64,000 nt of DNA from Nocardia otitidiscaviarum NBRC 14405 (lineage in GTDB: Bacteria > Actinomycetota > Actinomycetes > Mycobacteriales > Mycobacteriaceae): positions 1-64,000 of the forward strand of contig NZ_BAGD01000116.1 of NCBI RefSeq assembly GCF_000308635.1, read 5' to 3'. Shown in pieces: positions 1 to 43,792 of this stretch (its first letter is position 1; each line of letters starts with the position of its first letter). The translations under genes and the position numbers were made by a program. The notes beneath the pieces are model-generated. The model had not been told where the DNA came from. It worked only from the letters and a program-made list of their open reading frames with translations, and ran no database searches.

Positions 1-35218
<35,218 letters not shown>

Positions 35219-35757
35219 CAGAGCCTCCTCGATATGACGAATCAACAAGCGGCGAAACGCTTTTCAGGCAGCACAAATCAGGCCCGAGCACCGTCTGCGC
35301 GATGCCCGTGCCGCGGAACCACCACGGGAATTCGACGAATGCGCGCCACCCCGCCCACGGGGTGCCACACGCGTGATCTGCTGCGGACTTCCCAGCCGCA
35401 CCGAAAGAGATCCTCTGCCCTCGGATCGGCGGCCGGAACGCGGGTGCGAGGCGGGCCGAAACCATGTGGAGCCCGGGCGCTTCCCGCATCTGGATCTACT
35501 GCTCTAGCTCTTCCTCCAACTCACGCGACCACTGGTGGACACTGTCCAAAAGTGGCCGCACTGTCACCTGCGTCACATGGATGCGGTCCATGTATGGCGA
35601 AGACTAGGCGTTTACAGAATAAAACGGAACTTTTTCCGGAAAAAAAGTTGGACGAGCGTCTAGTTGGCTCACGGGAGAACGCGGCGGCCACCGCGAATGT
35701 GGGTGTCGCCACACTGCGGTCGTCAGATGTGACTGACCGCGCTTTCGGATGTGGAGA
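35219..35757 (-). promoter_or_regulatory. NRPS upstream regulatory region with several dyads
   Basis: A 539-bp non-coding stretch between the regulator stop and the NRPS start. Visible dyads: CCACT / AGTGG enclosing TGGACA-C-TGTCCA (35,529-35,555); ACATGGA and TCCATGT around 5 nt (35,575-35,593); AACTTTTTCC facing GGAAAAAAAGTT (35,628-35,649) in a locally AT-rich patch; and a bulged hairpin just after the regulator gene (35,716-35,740). A TATTCT box near 35,615-35,620 (minus strand) could be a -10 element, but no clear -35 partner is seen. The dyads are plausible operators for the adjacent regulator; this is inference from position and symmetry. Confidence 0.5.
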
Positions 35758-37125
35758 CTAGGAGCCGAAACGTTGCATCTGCGTTGCATCGGCGCCCATA
35801 CGCCGATCGAGAACGCGAATCTTGGCTTCTATCTGCGAATACAAGGGAGAGTCCCGGTCAACGGTAGCGCGATAGGCGACCCAGGCCGCCGCGTCGTCAC
35901 GCCCCTCCGCGCCCGCGGTCCATCTGCTGAGCACGGTCGTATCCCCGGAACGCAGCACAGCGGTGCGCAACCGCACGCGCAACTCATCGCGAATGTCTAT
36001 GACTCCCGGGGCGGTCGAACGCGGCAGAACCGGCCCCGAATAGAGCCGAACGGCGGCCTCCACATCACCGGAATCCAGCGCGGCGCGCAGCGCCTCCACA
36101 TCCGTGGCGATAGGCACCAGCAATCGATAGGGACGCGAACCGAAGACCTTGGAACCCACCACCGAACGCAGTCGCGACACCGCGGCGCGGATGGTGGCGT
36201 TGTCCAGATCGGCGTCGTCCAGCAACAGCGCGAGATGGTCCGCGCTCAGCCCCTCGGTGTGTTCGGCGAGCAGCAGCAGGATCTCGGCATGCCGCTGCGA
36301 CAACGGAACTCGCTCCCCCGCCACGGTCAGCTGCGGCTGCCCGAGCCCGAGCACCTCCAGACCGAGGCGTTCCGGCGCGGGCGGGTGCAGTGCATCGGCG
36401 GGATGGCGCACCTGCTGATCCCGGCCGGAGCGCACCGCCGCCAGCAGCAGATCCATTTCCGCGGCGGTGGCGGCGGCCTTCACCAGCGCGAGGATCTCCG
36501 GGCGCGCCACCCGCACCCCGCCCGCGATCATGAGCACGCCGACCAGGCGGCCGTCCGGATCGTGAACGGGCGCGGCGGCTCCGGTGATCTGATGCATGCG
36601 GTGCAGGAAGTGTTCGGGCCCGTGGATCCAGGCCGCGCGGCCGGTGCGCACCACCAGGCCCACCGCGTTGGTGCCGACCCGGCGCTCGGACAGGTCGTTG
36701 CCCTCCCGCAATCCGGCCTCGGCCGCGGCGCTCACCCGATCGGGCGTGCCGTGCACCGACAGCACCCGGCCGAACTGGTCGGCCACCACCACGATGAGCC
36801 CGGTGCCGGTGGCGTCGCGCAGCAGCAGTTTGTCCACCAGCGGCATCACCGCGGCGATCGCGTGATTGTCCCGATACCGTTGCAGGTCAGCGCCTCTCAG
36901 GCCGCGCCCGTCACCATCGTCCATGGGATCGACGCCGCCGCGCAGGCTGCGCAGCCAGGATTCCAGGACCATCGGCCGCAGCAGACCCGCCAACTGACCC
37001 AGTTGTTCGGGGCCGACGCTCAGATAGCCGTGGGCCTGTGCGGCATAGGCTTCGAGCGCACCCAGCTGTGAGCCCGATTCGGCGCCGTGCTGGGAGGGGC
37101 TCCCACCTGCGATGTTGCTGACCAT
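35758..37125 (-). CDS. GAF-domain transcriptional regulator (AcoR-type GAF plus C-terminal winged helix)
   Basis: Predicted DNA-binding regulator of about 455 residues, encoded just upstream of the NRPS genes in the same direction. The start is placed at 37,125 because AAGGGAAAGG lies just before that ATG; the open frame could begin 27 codons earlier. The middle part has the AcoR-type GAF signature GTNAVG followed by EHFLHRMHQITGAAAPV and a GVLMIAGG strand, which suggests sensing of a small ligand. There is no AAA+ (sigma-54 activator) domain. The C-terminal part (LSQRHAEILLLLAEHTEG, then ATIRAAVSRLRSVVG and SRPYRLL) looks like a winged helix of the OmpR/BTAD kind. Position suggests it controls the NRPS; the ligand is unknown. 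Dyads lie upstream of its own start, consistent with autoregulation. Confidence 0.8.
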   Translation of the reverse strand: MVSNIAGGSPSQHGAESGSQLGALEAYAAQAHGYLSVGPEQLGQLAGLLRPMVLESWLRSLRGGVDPMDDGDGRGLRGADLQRYRDNHAIAAVMPLVDKLLLRDATGTGLIVVVADQFGRVLSVHGTPDRVSAAAEAGLREGNDLSERRVGTNAVGLVVRTGRAAWIHGPEHFLHRMHQITGAAAPVHDPDGRLVGVLMIAGGVRVARPEILALVKAAATAAEMDLLLAAVRSGRDQQVRHPADALHPPAPERLGLEVLGLGQPQLTVAGERVPLSQRHAEILLLLAEHTEGLSADHLALLLDDADLDNATIRAAVSRLRSVVGSKVFGSRPYRLLVPIATDVEALRAALDSGDVEAAVRLYSGPVLPRSTAPGVIDIRDELRVRLRTAVLRSGDTTVLSRWTAGAEGRDDAAAWVAYRATVDRDSPLYSQIEAKIRVLDRRMGADATQMQRFGS

Positions 37126-37201
37126 TTGCCTTTCCCTTCGGGCACAAACTGTACCGACGAAGGAGTGGATACAACCCGGAAGCAGGTTCTTTGTCCGGCA
37201 G

Positions 37202-37235
37202 GTCACACCGTGACAGCACCCTCACAAAATGTGAG
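37202..37235 (-). promoter_or_regulatory. Two dyads upstream of the GAF regulator
   Basis: GTCAC-ACC-GTGAC (37,202-37,214) and CTCACA-AAA-TGTGAG (37,221-37,235) lie 77-110 bp upstream of the regulator ATG. The AT-rich stretch just beyond, 37,238-37,262 (AAAGATAAATAG on the minus strand), is a possible -10 region. Likely an operator for autoregulation or for another factor. Confidence 0.45.
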
Positions 37236-37313
37236 ATGTGTCTATTTATCTTTAATTCGGGTTTGTTCTTCGTGGCCGACGCCCCGGCGCGAGGTTGCGG
37301 GAAGGACGCCGGT

Positions 37314-38714
37314 TCAGTGCGGCGGCAGCGTCGGGCGCAGGGTCACCGCGGACCGCGCGCGGGCCGCTCCCCACCACAGGCCGGTGCCGTGGGCGACGTC
37401 GTCCAGACGTTTGCAGGCCAGGTAGCGCACCGGGTCCAGGCCGCCCGGTTCGCGATGGGTGAACCAGTCCGCCAGGCCGTCGGCCATCGCCATGGTGAAC
37501 GCGATGCGGCGAATGCGACGCGACAGCACCATGCTCAGCACGGTGACGGGCCAGTAGTGGCGGCACAGCGCCGACGCCAGCCGCCACAGCCCCGCGGAGA
37601 AACCGCGCGCCAGATAGATGGCCGAGACCCGGGTGGGATTGTCGAGTTCGGCGAAGACGCGGCGCAGCCGGGCCAGGGTGGCGCACAGGGTGAGCAGACC
37701 GCAGAACACGCCCGAACGGGTGAGGGTGGCGAACAGCAGGGCGGCCACCGCGGTCCACAGCGGCACCGCCAGCGGCGCCGCCATCCCGGGATGGCGCTGC
37801 CCCAGCGGAGCCACACCGGCACCTTCGGAGACCTTGTGCGCGAACCACTTTCGCAACGATACCGGGCACTCGTGCGCCACTCGCGCGGCGGGCTCGTAGC
37901 GCAGCCGCCAGCCCGCGCGCTCCAGCCGCCAGCACAGGTCGATATCCGCGCCCGCGGTCATGGTCTCGTCGAATCCGCCCGCACGCGTCAGGGCGTCACG
38001 GCGCACCAGCAGTGCGGTGCCCGGGACATAGGGCACCGGGCCGCGCGAGCGCACCGCGGACTCGCGGCGGCCACGCTCCAGCGACGCGCGCATGTGCTCG
38101 TAGCGGGCCAGCACCGTGGAATCCGGGTCCATGGCCAGCAGGCGCGGGGCGACCAGGGCCACCTTGGGATCGCTGAAGTGACCCAGCATGACCTCCAGCC
38201 AGCCGCTGCGCGGCACCACGTCCGACTCCAGGAACGCCACGAATTCGGTTGTGGCGGCCCGCAATCCCAGATTGCGCGCGGCGGCGGCGCCGCGGCGGCG
38301 ATCCGAGCGCAGCACCGTCACCCGACGGCGGGTGCCGCGTGCGGGCGGAATGCGGACCGGGCGATCCGAGCCGTCGTCCACCACGATCACCGAATGCCCG
38401 CGCAGCGCCGAGAGCAGCCGCTCCAACCCGGCGGCGTCGTTGTGCAGCGGCACGATCACGGTGACGTCCTCCGGCGAGGGCAGCAATCGCGGACGCGGAT
38501 TACCGACCCCGGAATCGAGCAGGCGTCTGGCCACCCGGGCCGAGAGCGGATCGGTCACCTCGAGGTAGCCGTCGCCGATCCGGGCCGCAGCCTCCGGCGC
38601 GAGCCGCAGCAACCCGGTCGGCGAGCCACCGACCAGGAAACGTCCACCGGAGTAAGTGCGCACCCTGGGATCGATTCGCACCCCGAAACCATCGGGAAGT
38701 CGATCATGGCGCAT
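37314..38714 (-). CDS. mftF: MftF-like mycofactocin glycosyltransferase
   Basis: Family-2 glycosyltransferase of 466 residues. The N-terminus (LPDGFGVRIDPRVRTYSGG, LVGGSPTGLLRL) matches the MftF family, which adds glucose units to the mycofactocin redox cofactor. The GT-A fold motifs are in order: VTVIVPLHND, VIVVDDGSD, a FLESDVV acidic metal site and a GADIDLCWRLERAGW acceptor segment, with a hydrophobic stretch (about 325-345) that could be membrane-associated. Length fits the family. None of mftA-E is visible in this window: upstream is a divergent TetR gene, downstream the GAF regulator. It is therefore isolated here, and a different acceptor cannot be excluded. Confidence 0.82.
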   Translation of the reverse strand: MRHDRLPDGFGVRIDPRVRTYSGGRFLVGGSPTGLLRLAPEAAARIGDGYLEVTDPLSARVARRLLDSGVGNPRPRLLPSPEDVTVIVPLHNDAAGLERLLSALRGHSVIVVDDGSDRPVRIPPARGTRRRVTVLRSDRRRGAAAARNLGLRAATTEFVAFLESDVVPRSGWLEVMLGHFSDPKVALVAPRLLAMDPDSTVLARYEHMRASLERGRRESAVRSRGPVPYVPGTALLVRRDALTRAGGFDETMTAGADIDLCWRLERAGWRLRYEPAARVAHECPVSLRKWFAHKVSEGAGVAPLGQRHPGMAAPLAVPLWTAVAALLFATLTRSGVFCGLLTLCATLARLRRVFAELDNPTRVSAIYLARGFSAGLWRLASALCRHYWPVTVLSMVLSRRIRRIAFTMAMADGLADWFTHREPGGLDPVRYLACKRLDDVAHGTGLWWGAARARSAVTLRPTLPPH

Positions 38715-38895
38715 TCCAGAGATGCTAGGTCAGCACATAGGCGGCAAACGGGATCGGCACGCCGCTCCCGAAGACCCGTGCCCGGACCGGAACGTGGCGG
38801 GACCACCGGCGGAGCGCGCGCTCTAGACTGCGTGGAACAACAGCAGCGCAGGTAGTAGGGACGGCCGTCGCCGTACCCGCAATGGTCGAGGTGGC

Positions 38896-39537
38896 ATGGG
38901 AGTCGGACGTATGCAGTCGAGTGGGGGCGGCAACACTCTGTCGGAGTCCGAGATCGTCGAGGCCGCCCTTCGGGTGGTCCGGCAGGACGGCGTGGAGAAG
39001 CTCTCCATGCGCCGCCTGTCCCGCGAACTCGGGGTGTCCCCGATGGCTCCGTACTATTACGTGGCGGACAAGCGCGAGCTACTCGACCTGGTCGCCACCG
39101 CCGCCCTCACCGGCGTGCGCAAGCCGCCGCCCGACGCCGGGCCGTGGCAGCGACGGCTGCGCGATCTCATCGACCAGATCGACGAGAAGCTGCGCAAACA
39201 TCCCGGCCTCGGCGACGTGCTGATCGAACAGATGCTGGGCAAGCAGCTCGATCTCATCGCGGCGCTGATGGAGATCCTGTTCGAGGCCGGGTTCAGCGAT
39301 CGCAATGTGCTCTCCGGCTACGCGACCATCCACACCTACCTGTTCGGCCGGGGTCGGGTGAATCCGCGCGACCGCTCGGCGCTGCACGACGACCGGGCGC
39401 TGCCGGAGGCGGTGGAACGGGCCACCAAGCATTTATCGGACCTGCGTGGGAAGTACTCCTACGACTTCGGAATGGACGTACTGATCGCCGGGCTCGAGGC
39501 CCAGCTTGTCCGGCAGCGGGACGGCCACGTAGTATGA
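38896..39537 (+). CDS. TetR-family transcriptional regulator
   Basis: Regulator of about 213 residues. The N-terminal helix-turn-helix is clear (IVEAALRVVRQDGVEKLSMRRLSRELGVSPMAPYYYVADKREL, quoted in parts: MRRLSRELGVSPMAPYYYV). The ATG at 38,911, five codons in, is an equally good start, with GGGAG upstream. It is divergent from mftF and lies 52 nt before the KshB-type reductase gene in the same direction, so it may form an operon with it. A strong palindrome overlaps its stop codon. The sequence does not look like KstR itself; the ligand-binding part is not diagnostic. Confidence 0.85.
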   Translation: MGVGRMQSSGGGNTLSESEIVEAALRVVRQDGVEKLSMRRLSRELGVSPMAPYYYVADKRELLDLVATAALTGVRKPPPDAGPWQRRLRDLIDQIDEKLRKHPGLGDVLIEQMLGKQLDLIAALMEILFEAGFSDRNVLSGYATIHTYLFGRGRVNPRDRSALHDDRALPEAVERATKHLSDLRGKYSYDFGMDVLIAGLEAQLVRQRDGHVV

Positions 39538-39558
39538 AACTAGAACACGTTCTAGTTT
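39537..39558. promoter_or_regulatory. KstR-like operator
   Basis: A perfect 22-bp palindrome: AAACTAGAAC and GTTCTAGTTT around a two-base AC spacer. Its core TAGAACACGTTCTA fits the KstR consensus TnnAACnnGTTnnA known from mycobacterial cholesterol-catabolism genes. It starts at the last base of the tetR stop codon and ends 31 bp before the reductase ATG. Confidence 0.75.
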
Positions 39559-39589
39559 GGCCACACAGCGCCGGGTTCGAGAGGACACT

Positions 39590-40645
39590 ATGACCACCGT
39601 CGACGTACCGCACAGCTCGCGATCGGCCGTGCTGCGGGTCTCCGCGGTCATCCAGGAGACGGCCGATTCCTGCTCGCTGGTCTTCGACGTTCCCGCCGAA
39701 CTGCGCGAACGTTTCACCTACCAGCCGGGGCAGTTCCTGACACTGCGCATTCCCAGCGACCTCACCGGGTCGGTGGCGCGCTGCTACTCGCTGGCGAGTT
39801 CACCGCACACCGACGACGCACCCAAGGTGACCGTCAAGCGCACCGCGGACGGATACGCTTCGAACTGGGTGTGCGACAACGTGAAAGCGGGCGACACCCT
39901 CGAAGTACTGCCGCCCTCAGGCGTTTTCACGCCCAAGAACCTCGACGAGGATCTACTGCTCTTCGCCGCCGGGTCCGGCATCACGCCGGTCATGTCGATC
40001 CTGAAATCGGCTCTGGCACGGGGTAATTCGCGCGTCGTGCTGGTGTACGCCAACCGCGACCACGACAATGTGATCTTCGCCGACGAACTGCGCGAACTCG
40101 CCGACAAGAACCCGCAGCGGCTGGTGGTCGTGCACTGGCTGGAACAGCTGCAGGGTCTGCCCACCGCCGACGCGCTCGCCACCCTGACCCGGCCCTACAC
40201 CGAGTTCAGCGCCTTCATGTGCGGTCCCAAGCCGTTCATGGACCGGGTGCACGACGCCCTCGCCCAACTCGGAGTGCCGCGCAACCGCACCCACGCGGAG
40301 GTCTTCAACTCGCTGTCGGGCGATCCGTTCGCCGATGTCGCCCGCGCCGAGATCAGTGCGGAGGAGGCCGCCGACGCCGCCAGCGTGGAGGTGGAACTCG
40401 ACGGCGAGACCCACGAGATGAACTGGCCGCGCAGCCAGACCCTGGTGGACATCATGCTCGCCAAGGGCCTGGACGTGCCCTACTCCTGCCTCGAGGGCGA
40501 ATGCGGATCGTGCGCCTGCACCGTGCTCGAGGGCACCGTGGAGATGGAGAACGCGGAGATCCTCGATCCCGAGGACATCGCCAACGGCTACATCCTCGGC
40601 TGCCAGGCCCGCCCGGTCACCGACCACCTCAAGATCCAGTTCTGA
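39590..40645 (+). CDS. kshB: Ferredoxin-NAD(P) reductase, KshB-type oxygenase reductase
   Basis: Reductase of 351 residues that would pass electrons from NADH through FAD and a [2Fe-2S] cluster to a Rieske oxygenase; KshB serves 3-ketosteroid 9-alpha-hydroxylase. The start at 39,590 is chosen over one 11 codons upstream because GAGAGG lies just before it. Domains in order: FAD-binding barrel with RCYSLASSP, NAD-binding half with AAGSGITPVMSIL and the FMCGPKPFM segment, and a C-terminal plant-type ferredoxin domain with YSCLEGECGSCAC and a later Cys near the end. The KstR-like operator upstream supports a steroid role. The oxygenase partner KshA is not in the window. A reductase for another ring hydroxylase is the alternative. 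Confidence 0.85.
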   Translation: MTTVDVPHSSRSAVLRVSAVIQETADSCSLVFDVPAELRERFTYQPGQFLTLRIPSDLTGSVARCYSLASSPHTDDAPKVTVKRTADGYASNWVCDNVKAGDTLEVLPPSGVFTPKNLDEDLLLFAAGSGITPVMSILKSALARGNSRVVLVYANRDHDNVIFADELRELADKNPQRLVVVHWLEQLQGLPTADALATLTRPYTEFSAFMCGPKPFMDRVHDALAQLGVPRNRTHAEVFNSLSGDPFADVARAEISAEEAADAASVEVELDGETHEMNWPRSQTLVDIMLAKGLDVPYSCLEGECGSCACTVLEGTVEMENAEILDPEDIANGYILGCQARPVTDHLKIQF

Positions 40646-40797
40646 TCAGCCCCGGGGTGCGACCCGCCCGCTCGCGGGCGGTGTGCCCTCGACGGCCCGG
40701 TCGCGGCATCCGCGCGGGGTCTGGGCACAGCGCGCCCAGCCACACGCGACCATCGGGAGGTTCGGCGGCCGGGGGGTGAGTTCGAGGCGGGCGGCCG

Positions 40798-41535
40798 TCA
40801 GCGCTGTGCTCGGTAGTGCGCGCGCTGTTCGGCGGTGAGGTGTTCGGTGGCGTAACTCAGTGCGGTGCGGCCCATGTCGGCGGCGTGCGCCTCCAGGAAG
40901 TCGATGAGGGCGGTCGGGTCCACCCGCTTGCCGACCTCCCGCAGCATCCACCCCGCGGCCTTCTGGATCAGGTCGCGGCGGTCGGACAGCACGCGCTCAC
41001 ACAGCGCCAGCGTCGTGCTCGCATCACCCGCCTTGATGAAGGCGAAGGTGGTCAGCAGCGCGATCCGCCGCTCCCACAGCGAATCCGACGCCGCCAGTTC
41101 GTACAGCGGATCGCGGGGCTGCTCCAACAACCACGGGCCGAGGATGTGCTCGGCCGACACGTCGACCAGATCCCAATTGTTGATCCGCCCCCGCCGCATC
41201 GCGGCCAGATACAGTTCGACGATCGCGCACTGCTCCTCGGCACTGCCCGTGCGCACCCGCGATGCTGTCGCCATCCGCGCGTTCAGGATCACCAGGGCCG
41301 CCAGTCGGTGCTCGTGCACCTCGCTGTCCAGCAGCCGGTCGACCTCCGAAAGTGGCAGTCCCCCGAACTGTTTCGCGACCTTGCGGGTCTGCGGCACCCG
41401 CACCCCGATGAAGACGTCACCCTCCCCGTACTCCCCCGGCCCGCACTTGAAGAACCGCCGCAGGTGCGCCGCATCCGCGGGATCGGCCAGCTCGGCCAGC
41501 GCTGTCCGCACCGCTTCCGCCGTCAACTCGCCCAT
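40798..41535 (-). CDS. DNA alkylation repair protein, AlkD-like
   Basis: HEAT-repeat protein of 245 residues resembling AlkD, which excises bulky or cationic alkylated bases. Typical stretches are RRFFKCGPGEYGEGDVFIGV, VPQTRKVAKQF, the NNWDLVDVSAEHILG segment with the Trp-Asp pair, and LIQKAAGWMLREVGKR. The frame is open far upstream, but the family normally begins near MGELTAEAV, so 41,535 is used. It is convergent with the kshB-like gene. Upstream (41,536-41,818) I see no gene. Confidence 0.85.
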   Translation of the reverse strand: MGELTAEAVRTALAELADPADAAHLRRFFKCGPGEYGEGDVFIGVRVPQTRKVAKQFGGLPLSEVDRLLDSEVHEHRLAALVILNARMATASRVRTGSAEEQCAIVELYLAAMRRGRINNWDLVDVSAEHILGPWLLEQPRDPLYELAASDSLWERRIALLTTFAFIKAGDASTTLALCERVLSDRRDLIQKAAGWMLREVGKRVDPTALIDFLEAHAADMGRTALSYATEHLTAEQRAHYRAQR

Positions 41536-41818
41536 ATCCGGATGGTACGACCATCGGATCCGGCCCTCGTCGCGCCATGCGGGCACATGGACCAGGCGGC
41601 GCGTGTGCTCAGGCGGCATGCACGCAGTATCTGCCCCCGGGATTTCGGCATCGGTGGCGTTGCGGGTGTCGGCACTCTTGCCGGTCGGCGCAAGACGCAT
41701 CGACCTGCTGCGCCCGACAGCGGCGGCCCCCGGCGACCGAAGCGCGGTGGTGGCGACCTCCCGAACCGGCGTGCACCGTCGTCCCGGCGACGTGCCGTGG
41801 GCGGCGGGTCGACCTGCG

Positions 41819-42676
41819 CTAGTGCCTGCCGGTACCCTCCGACGCGGCCTGTAACAGCGCCTCAGCGAAATTTCGCATCTCCTCCGCCCCTCCGTACCAG
41901 GCGGAGACGAGTTCCACGGCGGCCGCGCGGGTGCGGTGGGCGGCGCGAGCCAGTTCGGCGACGGTGATCTCACCGGACTCGGCCTTGGTCGCAGCGGTGT
42001 CGAGTTCATGGCTGGCCAGCAGTAGCCGCATGACGTGCTGTGGCTCCACGGTCGCGCCGGAAGCCGCGGCTGCCTGACGTTCTCGCGCACGAGTGGGCCG
42101 GTCGGCCGGCGGCGGCGCGGAGTGGGAACCACCGGAGGTGGACGTATCCCAGGCCCCCGGGGCGGCGGCCGTCGGCACCTTGCCGGATGCCGCGCCCCTG
42201 CCGGTACCCGCGGTGAACGCCGAGCCCTCGGAACCCGGAGTGCTACCGCTGAACGCCGAATGCCCGGTGGCGGGCGAACCACCGCCGAACGCCGAATCAC
42301 CGGTGGCAGGTGCGCTGCCGCTGTGCGCCGACTGTGCGGTGTCGGGCGTGCCGTTGCCGAAATCCGTGCGCGCGGATGCGGAGGCGCTGCCGTTGATCGG
42401 CGCGAACTCCGAGCGGAAGTCGGCGGGGCGCGAATTCTGCTGGGCGGATTCGGGTTCGGCGGTGCGGTGGCTGCCGGAGTTGCTCCACTGCGCGGGGGCC
42501 TCGGGCGGGCTCAGGCGTCCGAGCGCGGCGTGTCCGCCGGTGTCCACGCCGGTCAGCGTCGAATTCGCCGCATACCGTGAGTCCGAGGTATCGGGGTTGG
42601 TCAGGCGGTAGTTCTCGGACCGGGAGGTCAGCGTGTGCCCCAGGTCGGAGGTGTAGTCGGCATCCATGGCCGACAT
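41819..42676 (-). CDS. Hypothetical protein with Ser/Gly-rich repeats
   Basis: Protein of 285 residues not recognised as any family. There is no signal peptide or membrane segment. The first two thirds are low-complexity, rich in Ser, Gly, Ala, Thr and Pro, with irregular repeats of a PATGxSAFxGxxP-type unit around residues 115-155. The last about 70 residues are different and probably folded: an Ala/Glu-rich helical segment (VMRLLLASHELDTAATKAES, then ITVAELARAAHRTRAAAVEL). An alternative start is three codons downstream. The coding bias is normal for the region. The arrangement, a disordered linker plus a helical C-terminal domain, would suit an adaptor, but no function can be assigned. Confidence 0.65.
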   Translation of the reverse strand: MSAMDADYTSDLGHTLTSRSENYRLTNPDTSDSRYAANSTLTGVDTGGHAALGRLSPPEAPAQWSNSGSHRTAEPESAQQNSRPADFRSEFAPINGSASASARTDFGNGTPDTAQSAHSGSAPATGDSAFGGGSPATGHSAFSGSTPGSEGSAFTAGTGRGAASGKVPTAAAPGAWDTSTSGGSHSAPPPADRPTRARERQAAAASGATVEPQHVMRLLLASHELDTAATKAESGEITVAELARAAHRTRAAAVELVSAWYGGAEEMRNFAEALLQAASEGTGRH

Positions 42677-42768
42677 TCTTACCGGGCCGTCGTGAACCCC
42701 GCGCTCCGGGGCTGATACGAATCCGTTTTGCGAACAACAATTTTGGGGATGGAATGGATATCGCCAGT

Positions 42769-43389
42769 TCAGCCCAACTGGGTCATGCCCGCCGCCACCA
42801 CCTGTGCCACATTGAGCACTTCCTCGGCGGTCGGCAGCGTCATACCGTCCAGCGCGTGCAGGCGGTCGGTACTGGCGATGGCGAACATGGCCGACACCCA
42901 GGCCGCCGCGCAGGCGCGCAGCGTTCCGGGTTTGACCGGCCCGGGCGCGCTGGCCTGCAATACCCGGGCGGTCACGTCCAACAGCTGATCGCGCATGGAG
43001 CGCAACTGCTTACGGACGTCCGGATGGGTATCGGCCTCGCGCCACATGATCACGCGGAGCACAGAGGAGTGGTGGTCGCGCAGGTTCAGCGCGGCATCCA
43101 GGTTCACCAGGCTGGTGGCCGGATCGCCGGGGGCGATGACCGCGGCGATGTCCTCGATCGGCCGAGCGGGCACCCGTTCGGTCATCAAGGCGGTGAGTAT
43201 CGCTTCCTTCGTGGGGAAGTAGTAGAAGACGAGACCCTTGGGTACACCCGCGGCCGCGGCGATGGCGGCGGTGGGGGTCGCGTCGAAGCCCTGTGCCGCG
43301 AACAGCTTTTCGGCGGCATCCAGGATGAGCTGACGGGCGTCGCCGTCGACCTTGCGGCTGCGGCGACGCCCCGCTCGCGGTTCAGGCAT
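42769..43389 (-). CDS. TetR-family transcriptional regulator
   Basis: Regulator of 206 residues with an N-terminal TetR helix-turn-helix (LILDAAEKLFAAQGFDATPT, then VPKGLVFYYFPTKEAIL). It starts 5 nt after the stop of the SPW-repeat gene, so the two form an operon read leftward. The dyad at 43,793-43,810 upstream of the pair is a natural candidate for its operator. Confidence 0.88.
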   Translation of the reverse strand: MPEPRAGRRRSRKVDGDARQLILDAAEKLFAAQGFDATPTAAIAAAAGVPKGLVFYYFPTKEAILTALMTERVPARPIEDIAAVIAPGDPATSLVNLDAALNLRDHHSSVLRVIMWREADTHPDVRKQLRSMRDQLLDVTARVLQASAPGPVKPGTLRACAAAWVSAMFAIASTDRLHALDGMTLPTAEEVLNVAQVVAAGMTQLG

Positions 43390-43394
43390 GTATA

Positions 43395-43742
43395 TCAGTG
43401 TGCCGTATGCATGCGTCCCGCGACCTGTGGAAGCGCCGCCAAGGCGACCACGACGGTCAATACGCCCACGATCCACGCTGTCCACGACGCGTTGGTGTAG
43501 GAGCTGAAGTTCATCACCCACGGGGAGAGGAACAGCAGCGCGCCCAGCACGGCCATGGCGTAGTCGGCGGTGGCGCCGGCGACCTTGGCGAGCTGCGCCA
43601 GGCCGGTGGCGGCGATCAGGACGCCGAGGACGATCAACGTCCACATCGCCCGGTTGCTGGTATCCACCCAGATGGGCGACAGAGCGGCGATGGCGCCGAG
43701 GACGACGGCTACCGCGTCCTGTGCACGGCTGTCGGTGAACAT
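43395..43742 (-). CDS. SPW-repeat integral membrane protein
   Basis: Small membrane protein of 115 residues with two copies of the SPW motif (LSPIWVDT and LSPWVMNF), each in a two-helix unit, giving four predicted membrane helices. A strong ribosome-binding site (AAGGAGG) precedes the ATG. Its function is unknown for the family. It is the first gene of an operon with the TetR regulator and is divergent from the ferredoxin reductase. Confidence 0.88.
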   Translation of the reverse strand: MFTDSRAQDAVAVVLGAIAALSPIWVDTSNRAMWTLIVLGVLIAATGLAQLAKVAGATADYAMAVLGALLFLSPWVMNFSSYTNASWTAWIVGVLTVVVALAALPQVAGRMHTAH

Positions 43743-43792
43743 GGTGTGCCTCCTTCAAGGCTTCGGTTTATCCTTCTTTCGTTCTATTCCTG

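Noticed and set aside
38896..39537. The TetR gene beside kshB as KstR, or as the mycofactocin regulator MftR
   Set aside because: Its helix-turn-helix and ligand domain do not resemble what I know of KstR or MftR; adjacency alone is not sufficient.
41536..42300. N-terminal extension of the AlkD-like protein to 500 residues
   Set aside because: The extension is Pro/Arg/Ser-rich, overlaps the opposite-frame hypothetical gene and has no counterpart in the AlkD family, which begins at about 41,535.
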